Positions 1 to 6,310 are shown, counted from the stretch's first letter. The stretch: 6,342 nt of DNA from Candidatus Krumholzibacteriia bacterium (GCA_030643455.1 DAOWLV010000205.1:1-6342), one strand, 5' to 3'. Numbers and translations: made by a program. The notes: generated by a model not told the origin, from the letters alone.

Positions 1-30
1 CCAAAGGATCAGGCCGTACCCGAGGACCAG

Positions 31-777
31 TTGGATCCCAAGGAATCCGATGACGACCGGATGGGTCTGCTGGACCACCTCGGCGAACTGCGTGGTGTCC
101 TGATCCAATCATCCGGTGCAGCACTGGCCGCCACCATCCTGTGCTGGTTCTGGTCGGCCGACCTGTTGGACATTCTCATTCTACCCATCCGTGACCAGGG
201 GATCTATTTCACGGCTCCCAATGAAGCCTTCCTGACCCGGTTGAAGCTGTCGGCGGTCGTGGGCCTGTTCGTGGTGGCGCCGTTCATTTTCTTCAAGATC
301 TACGGCTTCATCCTGCCGGGCCTCTATAAACGTGAACGAAAGGTGGTGACGCCCCTGCTCCTGGCCACGACGGCCCTGTTCTATACGGGTGTCGCCTTTG
401 CTTTCCTGGTGGTGATTCCCCAGGTCATCACTTTCCTCCTCAGTTTCGGGACCGAGGTGATGGAGCCCCTCATCGGGGTGGGACCGTACTTCAATTTCGT
501 CGCCCGTCTGTGTCTTGCGTTCGGGCTGGTGTTCGAACTGCCGCTTCTGGTCCTTTTCCTCAGCCTGCTCGGGATCGTCAATCCCCGGATGCTTCTACGG
601 ACCTGGCGGTATGCTATAATCATCATCGTGGCCTTGTCGGCGGTGCTGACCCCACCGGATGTCATCAGTCAGGTGATGATGGCAGGCCCGGTTCTCGTCC
701 TGTATCTGGGTTCGGTGCTGGTCTCCATCGCGGTGACCAGTCGTCGCAACAAAAAAGAGAATCAGGATCTTGATTGA
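31..777 (+). CDS. tatC: Sec-independent (twin-arginine) translocase subunit TatC
   Basis: TatC is the polytopic inner-membrane core of the Tat system. It recognises twin-arginine signal peptides and, with TatA/TatB-type subunits, exports folded proteins. The sequence shows HLGELR (residues 16-21, family HLxELR), APNEAF (62-67), the FILPGLYKRER loop (93-103) with Glu102 matching the conserved loop glutamate, FGLVFELPL (164-172) with the membrane glutamate, and LTPPDVISQ (206-214). Six hydrophobic segments lie near 27-45, 73-93, 107-130, 155-180, 193-208 and 216-235, and the tail is basic. The length of 248 residues is normal. The start is uncertain. The frame is open to base 1, so the gene may begin outside the window. 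TTG at 31 has GAGGA at 22-26, which is close (4 nt). ATG at 61 would leave only five residues before HLGELR and lacks a good SD. No tatA or tatB is visible here; one may lie upstream. It is the first gene of the apparent operon seen here. Confidence 0.94.
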   Translation: MDPKESDDDRMGLLDHLGELRGVLIQSSGAALAATILCWFWSADLLDILILPIRDQGIYFTAPNEAFLTRLKLSAVVGLFVVAPFIFFKIYGFILPGLYKRERKVVTPLLLATTALFYTGVAFAFLVVIPQVITFLLSFGTEVMEPLIGVGPYFNFVARLCLAFGLVFELPLLVLFLSLLGIVNPRMLLRTWRYAIIIIVALSAVLTPPDVISQVMMAGPVLVLYLGSVLVSIAVTSRRNKKENQDLD

Positions 778-802
778 CCCTGGCCCGTCTTTTGGGAATA
801 TT
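774..802 (+). promoter_or_regulatory. possible weak promoter in the tatC / prenyl synthase gap
   Basis: TTGACC (774-779, 5 of 6 to the -35 consensus) is followed after 17 nt by AATATT (797-802, 4 of 6 to the -10 consensus). It overlaps the tatC stop codon and lies in the longest gap of the operon (778-860). A 5-bp hairpin, GTCCG/CGGAC at 807-811 and 817-821, follows in the leader with no T-run, so it is not a convincing terminator. The match is modest and could be chance. If real, it would give the downstream genes transcription independent of tatC. Confidence 0.3.
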
Positions 803-860
803 TGCAGTCCGCGCCACGGACAAGGGTGCCGTATGAACGCACTTCGGAGAGTTGGTATCT

Positions 861-1865
861 ATGGGACTCGTTGATAGGGAACGCATCAAGCTGATCACCC
901 TGCAAAGAAAAATCGGTCCTGCCCTGGAGCAGGTGGACCTGGAGTTTCGGCGTATCACCCAGGGAGACAGTCCGCTGACCCGGGAGATCTGCAACCATAT
1001 CAGGCAGGGCAAGAGCAAGAGGTTCCGTCCGACCCTGCTGCTTCTGGCGGCCCAGGACGGGGATGGATTTGCACCCGACGCCATCACCGCCGCTGCCAGC
1101 GTCGAACTGGTCCACACCGCCACACTGGTCCACGATGATTTCATTGACGAAGCCTTCACACGTCGGGGGCTGCCCGCAGTCAACGTGAAATACGGGGCCA
1201 GTGCGGCCCTGATCATGGGGGATTACCTCTACAGCAAGGCCCTGCATAATCTCTGCCAGGCCGAATTGCACCACGCGGTGGAACTGCTGGCCCACACGAC
1301 GGTCCTGATGAGCGAAGCGGAAATGCTCCAGCTCGAATATCGTTACGACATGGGCATCAGTGAAGAACTGTACATGCAGATCATTTACCAGAAGACCGCG
1401 TCGTTGATCGAGAACAGCTGCCGCATCGGGGCCTCTTTCAACAAGCGTTTGGCCTCCGCGGAAGAGGCGTTCGCTACTTTCGGAAGCCAGACGGGCCTGG
1501 TGTTCCAGATCACCGATGATATCTTCGATTACCTGGGAGACGAGAGGCGCCTCGGCAAACCCACGGGACAGGACTGGGAAGAGGGCCGCATCACCCTGCC
1601 CTTGATCGCCGCGTGGCGCAATGCTCCGGAGGAAACCCGCCGGCGGATCGGCGAACTGGCCCGCCAGACCGACAGTTCGGTGCGAGCGGAGAGCTGGCCG
1701 GAGGTCAAGGCCTTCGTCACCGATTTCGGAGGTGTCGACTATGCCTTCGCCAAGGCTCGCGAGTTCGGCGAAGAGGCCAAGGTAGCCCTGGGGCCTGTGG
1801 CTTCGGGACCCCAGAAGGACCTGCTGGCCGTCTCGGTGGAATACGTCATCAATCGTTTGAATTGA
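861..1865 (+). CDS. polyprenyl diphosphate synthase (long-chain trans-type, IspB/heptaprenyl-like)
   Basis: This enzyme adds isopentenyl diphosphate units to an allylic diphosphate to build a linear all-trans prenyl chain, probably the side-chain precursor of menaquinone or ubiquinone. It has both aspartate-rich motifs: DDFID (residues 92-96, inside VHDDFIDEA) and DDIFD (219-223). It also has KRFRP (53-57) for the diphosphate, GDYLYSKA (120-127), KTASLIE (178-184) and LGKPTGQDWEEGRITLPLI (231-249). Small residues (Ala87, Thr88) stand five and four places before the first DDxxD, where bulky aromatics limit shorter-chain enzymes, so a long product is inferred; the exact length cannot be read. 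ATG 861 is preferred, giving 334 residues, because GGAG at 846-849 is well spaced from it. The in-frame TTG at 852 sits almost on that SD. The gene lies 22 nt before rsfS. Confidence 0.95.
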   Translation: MGLVDRERIKLITLQRKIGPALEQVDLEFRRITQGDSPLTREICNHIRQGKSKRFRPTLLLLAAQDGDGFAPDAITAAASVELVHTATLVHDDFIDEAFTRRGLPAVNVKYGASAALIMGDYLYSKALHNLCQAELHHAVELLAHTTVLMSEAEMLQLEYRYDMGISEELYMQIIYQKTASLIENSCRIGASFNKRLASAEEAFATFGSQTGLVFQITDDIFDYLGDERRLGKPTGQDWEEGRITLPLIAAWRNAPEETRRRIGELARQTDSSVRAESWPEVKAFVTDFGGVDYAFAKAREFGEEAKVALGPVASGPQKDLLAVSVEYVINRLN

Positions 1866-1887
1866 ACCCGGCCACAGGATGGATGGT

Positions 1888-2391
1888 ATGAATCAGGATA
1901 CGAACCGCGAAAATTCGACAAAGGCCGGCGAAACCGGCGGCCAATCCTACAAGCTGCCTGATGATTCGCAGGGTTTTGTCCTGGCAGAGCGGGCAGGTTG
2001 GCATCTTCTGGAGAAGATGGGTGAGGATCTTGTCCTGCTGGATCTGCGCGGCCGTTCGGATGTTTGCGACTTTTTCATCATTGCCTCGGGACAATCAAAA
2101 ACCCAGGTCAATGCCCTGGCCAAACACCTCCACAGGGCACTGCTCAGCGCCGGGCACCACCCCAAGGGGCTCGAGGGCATGGACCAGGGCCGCTGGGCCC
2201 TGCTGGATTTTTTCGATGTGGTGGTGCACATTTTCCATACCGAAGCGCGGGATTATTTCCAGCTGGAGAAGTTATGGGGAGATGCCCCCCGCCTGGATCT
2301 CGATTCCCTCTGGTACACTTCACCTGACACTGCCGGACGCCACCCCGATTTGAATTTCACCACCACCTTTGGCGCAGGCAGCGCCGACTGA
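1888..2391 (+). CDS. rsfS: ribosomal silencing factor RsfS (Iojap/DUF143 family)
   Basis: RsfS binds ribosomal protein uL14 on the 50S subunit and blocks joining with 30S, lowering translation in starvation or stationary phase. The family core is clear: LDLRGRSDVCDFFIIASG (residues 51-68), KTQVNALAKHL (71-81), EGMDQGRWALLDFFDVVVHI (96-115) and the hallmark YFQLEKLWGDAP (123-134). ATG 1888 is preferred (167 residues) because AGGA at 1876-1879 is 8 nt away. ATG 1879 is in frame but overlaps that SD. The protein is longer than a typical RsfS (about 105-130 residues): a polar N-terminal stretch of about 25 residues and a C-terminal tail from about 138 lie outside the core. In many bacteria rsfS sits with nadD and rlmH; here it sits between a prenyl synthase and argS, 13 nt before the latter. 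Confidence 0.95.
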   Translation: MNQDTNRENSTKAGETGGQSYKLPDDSQGFVLAERAGWHLLEKMGEDLVLLDLRGRSDVCDFFIIASGQSKTQVNALAKHLHRALLSAGHHPKGLEGMDQGRWALLDFFDVVVHIFHTEARDYFQLEKLWGDAPRLDLDSLWYTSPDTAGRHPDLNFTTTFGAGSAD

Positions 2392-2404
2392 GAAACGGAA
2401 TGGT

Positions 2405-4144
2405 ATGCTCGAGGATCTTCTGGTAAAGGGCCTGCTGGCCGCTCTGGAGAAGTTCGGCGTCTTCGAGGAGGACGTGAATATCGTCCTGGAAAAACCCCGG
2501 GATCGCAGCCACGGTGATCTGAGCTCCAACCTGGCCATGGTGCTGGGGAAACGTCTGGGCAGGAAACCGCGGGAACTGGCGGGTGAAATCGCTGCCGGTG
2601 TCGATTTTCCCAAGTCCATTGTCGAGTCGGTGGAGATTGCGGGACCGGGCTTCATCAATTTTCGTCTGGCCCATTCCTACCAGGTGGAGTTGTTGCTCGA
2701 CATGCTGGACCCGGCCGGGGCCCTGGAAGACATCAAGACCGGCGGCAACAAGAGGATCAACGTAGAATTCATCAGCGCCAACCCGACCGGTCCGTTGAAC
2801 GTTGTATCGGCCCGCGCCGGCGCCTTCGGCATGACCCTGGTCCGCCTCCTGGACGCCATCGGGTACGACGCCCACGCCGAGTACTACGTCAACGACGCCG
2901 GACGGCAGGTGAAGATGCTGGGACTCAGCCTGCGTGCCCATTATCTGCAACTGGCGGGCGAAACCGTGGATTTCCCCGAGGACGGTTACCATGGCCGATA
3001 CCTCGAGATCATGGCCCAGGAACTCATGGAGCAGGACACCGCAGCCATCGTCAAGGCAGCTTCGGCCTTCAATGACGAGAGTTTCCAGCGGGTCCAGGCG
3101 CCACCAGGCAACGCCGAGGATTGGCGCAAATTGCCCGAGGATGAATCGGTGCGCCATTTCGCCAAGTTCGCCCTCATGAAAATCCTCAGCTGGCAGCGGG
3201 ATACGTGCCGGCGGTTCGGCCTGCGTTTCGAGACCTGGTACTTCGAATCGGAGCTCCACGAGAGCAAGCGGATCGAGCGGGCCCTGGACCGGCTGGAAAA
3301 AGTGGGCGCCCTCTACACGGAGGAGGGCGCGACCTGGTTTCGGGCCACGGATTTCGGTGACGAGAAGGACCGTGTGGTGGTTCGCGCCGAGGGATTGTCG
3401 ACCTACTTCCTGGCCGATATCGCCTACCACTACCACAAGTTCCAGCGGGGCTTCGAACGAGCCATCGATTTCTGGGGGCCAGACCACCACGGCTATATCC
3501 AGCGCATGCAGGGGGCGATGGAGGCCCTGGGGGTCCCGCGGGACTGGCTCGAGGTGCAGATCCTCCAGCAGGTGACATTCCTGGAGGGCGGCCGTCCGAT
3601 CAAGATGTCCAAGCGGGCGGGCCAGTTCGTGACCATGGATGCCCTCATCGACGAGGTGGGGGCCGATGTGGCGAAGTACATTTTTCTGAGCCGCAAACCG
3701 AACAGCCATCTGGATTTCGATCTGGACCTGGCCAAGGAACAGTCCAACGAGAACCCGGTGTTCTACGTCCAGATGGCCCACGCGCGCATCTGTTCGGTGC
3801 TTCGCAACGCAGCTGTGGAGGGGATCGATCCCGGGGATGTCACCGCCGACTCCCTCGGGAACCTGACGGAGGAGGCGGAATGGAATCTGGTGCGGGAGCT
3901 GATCCGGTTGCCCCAGGTGATCGTCTCGGCGGCGAACGCGCGTGAGCCCCACCGCCTGACCGGTTACATTCACGAGGTGGCCGGCCTGTACCACCAGTTC
4001 TACCACCAGTGCCACATACTGGGCGAAGAGAAGGACACCACCCTGGCTCGACTCCATTTGTGTCTGGTGACACGACATGTCCTGCGGGTGGTGCTTGCCC
4101 TCATCGGGGTGGAAGCACCGGAAAAAATGGGAGAGAAGGTCTGA
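2405..4144 (+). CDS. argS: arginyl-tRNA synthetase (class I) with a non-canonical HIGH motif
   Basis: ArgS charges tRNA-Arg with arginine in the cytoplasm. Domain order is standard for 579 residues: an N-terminal Add-1 domain (about 1-90, ending GPGFINFRL), the catalytic Rossmann domain (about 115-440) and a DALR anticodon-binding domain (about 455-579, ending VEAPEKM). Clear signatures are VEFISANPTGP (120-130), EYYVNDAGRQ (159-168), EGLSTYFLADIAYH (329-342), GPDHHGY (358-364), IKMSKRAGQFVT (399-410) and LDFDLDLAKEQSNENPVFYV (436-455). The oddity is at residues 132-135, where the HIGH element (usually HVGH or HIGH after NPTGPL) reads NVVS, so both histidines are missing although the surroundings are well conserved. 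KMSK is intact. ATG 2405 is chosen because the protein then starts as the family does; an in-frame TTG at 2369 would overlap rsfS. SD-like GGA stands at 2397-2399. Confidence 0.96.
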   Translation: MLEDLLVKGLLAALEKFGVFEEDVNIVLEKPRDRSHGDLSSNLAMVLGKRLGRKPRELAGEIAAGVDFPKSIVESVEIAGPGFINFRLAHSYQVELLLDMLDPAGALEDIKTGGNKRINVEFISANPTGPLNVVSARAGAFGMTLVRLLDAIGYDAHAEYYVNDAGRQVKMLGLSLRAHYLQLAGETVDFPEDGYHGRYLEIMAQELMEQDTAAIVKAASAFNDESFQRVQAPPGNAEDWRKLPEDESVRHFAKFALMKILSWQRDTCRRFGLRFETWYFESELHESKRIERALDRLEKVGALYTEEGATWFRATDFGDEKDRVVVRAEGLSTYFLADIAYHYHKFQRGFERAIDFWGPDHHGYIQRMQGAMEALGVPRDWLEVQILQQVTFLEGGRPIKMSKRAGQFVTMDALIDEVGADVAKYIFLSRKPNSHLDFDLDLAKEQSNENPVFYVQMAHARICSVLRNAAVEGIDPGDVTADSLGNLTEEAEWNLVRELIRLPQVIVSAANAREPHRLTGYIHEVAGLYHQFYHQCHILGEEKDTTLARLHLCLVTRHVLRVVLALIGVEAPEKMGEKV

Positions 4145-4145
4145 A

Positions 4146-5054
4146 ATGTCGATTGTCGTTGTCGGGTCCGTAGCTTATGACACCGTGGAGACCCCACGTG
4201 AAAAGAGGGAGCGCCAGCTCGGCGGCAGCGCCAGTTTTTTCTCCATTGCTGCCCTGGGCCGGGGCGCCGTCCGCTGCGTGGGAGTGGTCGGTGAGGATTT
4301 TCTGCAGGAGGATCTCGATCTCCTGGCACGGCGCGGTGCCGACATTTCCGGCATCAAACGTGTCGCCGGGAAAAGTTTCCACTGGTCGGGCCGCTATCAC
4401 GACGACATGATCGAACGGGATACCCTGGCGACTGAACTGGGTGTGTTCGCCGATTTCCAACCCGAAATTCCCCCTGAGTGGAAGGCCTCGGAATACCTGT
4501 TCCTGGCCAACATCCATCCCGCCCTGCAGGCTCACGTCCTGGATGAGATGACCGAGCCCCGGTTGGTCGCCCTGGACACCATGAATCTGTGGATCGAAAC
4601 CACCCCGGACGAACTGCGGTCCATCCTGGCACGGGTGGATGTCCTGCTGGTCAACGACAGCGAAGCCCGCCTGCTGACCGGCAAACGAAGTCTCGCCCAT
4701 GCTGCAGCTGCCATCCGGGACATGGGGCCGACGCGGGTCATCGTCAAGAAGGGTGAACACGGAGCCCTGTTCTTCGGGACCGATTCGGTGCTGGCGGTGC
4801 CGGCCATCATCCTGGACGACGTGGTCGACCCCACCGGGGCCGGGGACTGTTTTGCGGGCGGATTCATGGGCAGCCTGGCCGAAGCCGGAGCCGACCGGAC
4901 CAGCGCCGATGCGGTTTTTCGGCAGGCCATGCTCGACGGCACCGTGACGGCCAGTTTCTGTCCCGAAGGTTTCAACGTGGAAGGACTGCTCAAGATCGAC
5001 GATGTTGCCTACGCGGGGCGGATGGCCACCCTGAAGGGCATGATGGTTCCCTGA
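4146..5054 (+). CDS. PfkB/ribokinase-family kinase, substrate unknown
   Basis: PfkB-family enzymes move the gamma-phosphate of ATP to a hydroxyl of a sugar, nucleoside or related compound. The 302 residues show the N-terminal strand SIVVVGSVAYDTVE (2-15), the substrate-side glycine pair in LGGSAS (25-30), LVALDTMNLW (140-149), NDSE (170-173, matching the family NxxE motif for Mg and ATP), KKGEHGALFF (201-210) and the anion-hole signature DPTGAGDCFAGGF (228-240) with Asp234 as expected catalytic base. The stretch SGRYHDDMIERDT (81-93) and the SFFSIAA replacing the usual Asn-rich segment after GG suggest a distinct subfamily, often annotated only as a sugar kinase. ATG 4146 follows the argS stop by one base (TGAAATG), and an SD-like GGGAGAGAAGG lies at 4129-4139. 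Translational coupling to argS is therefore likely. An upstream in-frame extension to 4077 inside argS has no family support. Substrate cannot be assigned. Confidence 0.93.
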   Translation: MSIVVVGSVAYDTVETPREKRERQLGGSASFFSIAALGRGAVRCVGVVGEDFLQEDLDLLARRGADISGIKRVAGKSFHWSGRYHDDMIERDTLATELGVFADFQPEIPPEWKASEYLFLANIHPALQAHVLDEMTEPRLVALDTMNLWIETTPDELRSILARVDVLLVNDSEARLLTGKRSLAHAAAAIRDMGPTRVIVKKGEHGALFFGTDSVLAVPAIILDDVVDPTGAGDCFAGGFMGSLAEAGADRTSADAVFRQAMLDGTVTASFCPEGFNVEGLLKIDDVAYAGRMATLKGMMVP

Positions 5055-5110
5055 CGTGTGATGGGGCGGGGTTCGCCGGCCGAAGCATGATCTATTTATG
5101 ACCATTCAGC

Positions 5111-5136
5111 CAGAATCCATGAGTAGTCGTCAGAAT
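5111..5136 (+). repeat. CAGAAT direct repeat upstream of a promoter
   Basis: CAGAAT occurs at 5111-5116 and again at 5131-5136, exactly 20 bp apart, about two helical turns on the same DNA face. The copies fall near -72 and -52 relative to the predicted start at about 5183, a place where an activator could bind. Only six bases match, so chance is quite possible. Confidence 0.25.
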
Positions 5137-5147
5137 TGAAGTAAAAG

Positions 5148-5176
5148 TTGTCTGATTAATTAGGGTGTGGTAATAT
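5148..5176 (+). promoter_or_regulatory. sigma70-type promoter with extended -10 for the 312-residue protein
   Basis: TTGTCT (5148-5153) and TAATAT (5171-5176) each match the sigma70 -35 and -10 consensus in 4 of 6 places, with an ideal 17-nt spacer. TG at 5168-5169 with one base before the hexamer makes an extended -10. The surroundings are AT-rich against the GC-rich genes. Transcription should start near 5183, giving a leader of about 58 nt. The spacer holds a near-palindrome, CTGATTAATTAG (5152-5163, two mismatched positions), and a perfect palindrome covers the start region. Confidence 0.65.
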
Positions 5177-5184
5177 ACCGGTAT
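5175..5184. promoter_or_regulatory. 10-bp perfect palindrome at the predicted transcription start
   Basis: ATACCGGTAT reads the same on both strands and overlaps the 3' end of the -10 hexamer and the predicted start. That is a usual position for a repressor operator. The CGGTA half (5179-5183) also pairs with TACCG at 5196-5200. No regulator is recognised from the sequence, and a 10-bp palindrome alone is modest evidence. Confidence 0.35.
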
Positions 5185-5190
5185 GCATCG

Positions 5191-5234
5191 TCCCCTACCG
5201 AGAAATCAGGGGGAGATCCACTTTTCCAGGGGAG
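5191..5234 (+). promoter_or_regulatory. leader with SD and alternative anti-SD pairing
   Basis: The SD AGGGGAG at 5228-5234 lies 6 nt before TTG 5241, which strongly supports that start. TCCCCT at 5191-5196 is perfectly complementary to AGGGGA at 5228-5233, inside the SD. The same TCCCCT can instead pair with GGGGGA at 5209-5214 (one G-U), a closer hairpin that would leave the SD free. Two exclusive structures are thus possible in a short leader. Whether either forms is inference. Confidence 0.4.
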
Positions 5235-5240
5235 CAGATA

Positions 5241-6179
5241 TTGGAGTTGGAACCCAACGAGCGGGATGCATGGGTTTCCGACGCCCAGCGTTGGATTTGC
5301 CAGATCAAAGGCGTCCTGCAGTGCAAAATCGACATCGATCCTGCGGGTGAAGTCACCGGGGTGCATGTTGTGGCGGGAATGGAACGCGAGCCCCGTCACA
5401 TCGTCCGGGATGTGGAAAGCCTTCTGAAGGCCCGCCTGCAGATCAATATCTACTACAAGAAGATCGGGGTGGTCCAGGTCCTGGAAAACTCCGATTTTGT
5501 TGCGCCGGATCAACCTGCCGGCCAGCAGTCTTCTTCTGACCAGGCTCCTGTTGCCCTGGCTGCCACCTCCGACGCCGGGATTCCGGGTCCCTCCGGGGTC
5601 ACCTTTCATCCTCCTGGTCCCATGGACGGCGAGGAAATCCTCGACGATCCGGCCTGGAAAGATGAACCGGGTCCTGTGGTGGGAACCCTGCCACGGCCGG
5701 GAAAGAGCCCCGCACCCGAAACTGAAACCGTTCCCGATCCTGTACCCGCCATCCTGGTTGCCGAAGGTTTGACGCCCCGGATCACGTGCGGCGGAGTGGG
5801 CGTGATGGCCAGCGACATGGTGGTCCGCGCGGAAGTCCAGCTCCGCTCCGGAGAGATTGAAGCCCGGGGAACGCGCGAAGGACCCAACCACGCCGACGGC
5901 GATGTGCATCTCGTGGCCCGGGCCACCCTGGACGCCGTCACCGAATTGCTGACTGAACCGGTGTTGCTCCATCTCAACGAGATCCGCATCTCCCACCTGG
6001 GTGGACAGACGGTTGTCATGACCGCGGTGGATCTTGTCGAAGGCCGGATCAGCGACACCCTGTTCGGAACCTGTTCCACCCGCCACAACCGCCAGCAGGC
6101 CGTGGTCCATTCGGTACTGGACGCCCTGAACCGCCGGTTGTCCCTGTACTCCCTCAAGTCCGCCAGCGCGAAAAGCTGA
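5241..6179 (+). CDS. two-domain protein of unknown function (small N-terminal alpha/beta domain, Pro-rich linker, LeuA-dimer-like C-terminal domain)
   Basis: I do not recognise a named family. There are 312 residues with no signal peptide or membrane segment, so it is probably cytoplasmic. Residues about 8-82 look like a compact alpha-beta-beta-alpha-beta domain: a helix with Trp18, KGVLQCKIDID, GEVTGVHVVAG, the helix RHIVRDVESLLKARL and INIYYKKIGVVQV. This resembles ACT-like regulatory folds. Residues about 83-175 are a linker with about 18 prolines plus many Ala, Ser and Asp, likely disordered. Residues about 178-302 are a second alpha/beta domain: repeated strands (VVRAEVQLRSGEIEARG), EGPNHADGD, a helix from about 223, strands LNEIRISHLGGQTVVMTAVD and a final helix ending DALNRRL. 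The layout and the ALNR ending recall the 2-isopropylmalate synthase dimer domain, but no catalytic domain is present. TTG 5241 is supported by SD AGGGGAG at 5228-5234; TTG at 5247 is also in frame. It has its own promoter. Confidence 0.85.
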   Translation: MELEPNERDAWVSDAQRWICQIKGVLQCKIDIDPAGEVTGVHVVAGMEREPRHIVRDVESLLKARLQINIYYKKIGVVQVLENSDFVAPDQPAGQQSSSDQAPVALAATSDAGIPGPSGVTFHPPGPMDGEEILDDPAWKDEPGPVVGTLPRPGKSPAPETETVPDPVPAILVAEGLTPRITCGGVGVMASDMVVRAEVQLRSGEIEARGTREGPNHADGDVHLVARATLDAVTELLTEPVLLHLNEIRISHLGGQTVVMTAVDLVEGRISDTLFGTCSTRHNRQQAVVHSVLDALNRRLSLYSLKSASAKS

Positions 6180-6190
6180 GGATTTCCACC

Positions 6191-6213
6191 GCCGGTGATG
6201 TCCGGCTTTCCTT
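6191..6213 (+). terminator. possible weak rho-independent terminator
   Basis: GCCGG (6191-6195) and CCGGC (6202-6206) form a 5-bp all-GC stem with a 6-nt loop, followed by TTTCCTT (6207-6213). It begins 11 nt after the stop codon of the 312-residue protein and just ahead of the next promoter. The stem is short and the T-run is broken, so it may terminate only partly. An overlapping dyad, CACCG-C-CGGTG (6187-6197), competes with it. Confidence 0.35.
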
Positions 6214-6240
6214 GAACCTGAAGCTCCCTGCTCTTATCAT
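6212..6240 (+). promoter_or_regulatory. sigma70-type promoter for the gene at the right edge
   Basis: TTGAAC (6212-6217, 4 of 6) and TATCAT (6235-6240, 5 of 6) are separated by exactly 17 nt. Start should lie near 6247, giving a leader of about 80 nt before ATG 6328. The dyad TCTGG-C-CCAGA (6240-6250) sits over the predicted start and could be an operator. Confidence 0.6.
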
Positions 6241-6294
6241 CTGGCCCAGACGTGAATGACTTCCATCTCGTTTCGCGATACCCATCCCTGTTCC

Positions 6295-6310
6295 CGGACC
6301 GACCGGTCCG
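6295..6310 (+). promoter_or_regulatory. GC-rich hairpin just upstream of the SD
   Basis: CGGACC (6295-6300) and GGTCCG (6305-6310) are perfectly complementary with a GACC tetraloop. The hairpin ends 5 nt before the SD GGGAGG at 6316-6321. No T-run follows, so it is not a terminator. It could shape ribosome access or mRNA stability; its role is not shown. Confidence 0.4.

Noticed and set aside
807..821. GTCCG-CGCCA-CGGAC hairpin between tatC and the prenyl synthase as a terminator
   Set aside because: The stem is 5 bp and AAGGG follows in place of a T-run. The same-strand neighbours look cotranscribed.
2357..4078. 573-codon open frame on the minus strand opposite argS
   Set aside because: It lies opposite a clear argS, its translation shows no recognisable domain, and long antisense frames are expected where third positions are GC-rich.
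4077..4145. N-terminal extension of the PfkB kinase into argS
   Set aside because: The Cys/Trp-rich extension is unlike PfkB N-termini, and ATG 4146 has a good SD and starts directly at the first beta strand.
5072..5084. TTCG-CCGGC-CGAA hairpin after the kinase stop as a terminator
   Set aside because: The stem is only 4 bp and no T-run follows, so it is too weak to call. Operon termination in this gap is plausible but not shown.
4101..5105. 334-codon minus-strand frame opposite the PfkB kinase
   Set aside because: Antisense shadow of a well-supported kinase gene; no motif or family pattern in its translation.
5098..5139. 13-codon ORF (MTIQPESMSSRQN) upstream of the promoter
   Set aside because: No SD before ATG 5098, and it lies upstream of the predicted transcription start.
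5160..6110. 316-codon minus-strand frame opposite the 312-residue protein
   Set aside because: The + strand frame has a promoter, a strong SD and domain-like organisation. The antisense translation has none of these and resembles other GC-driven shadows.
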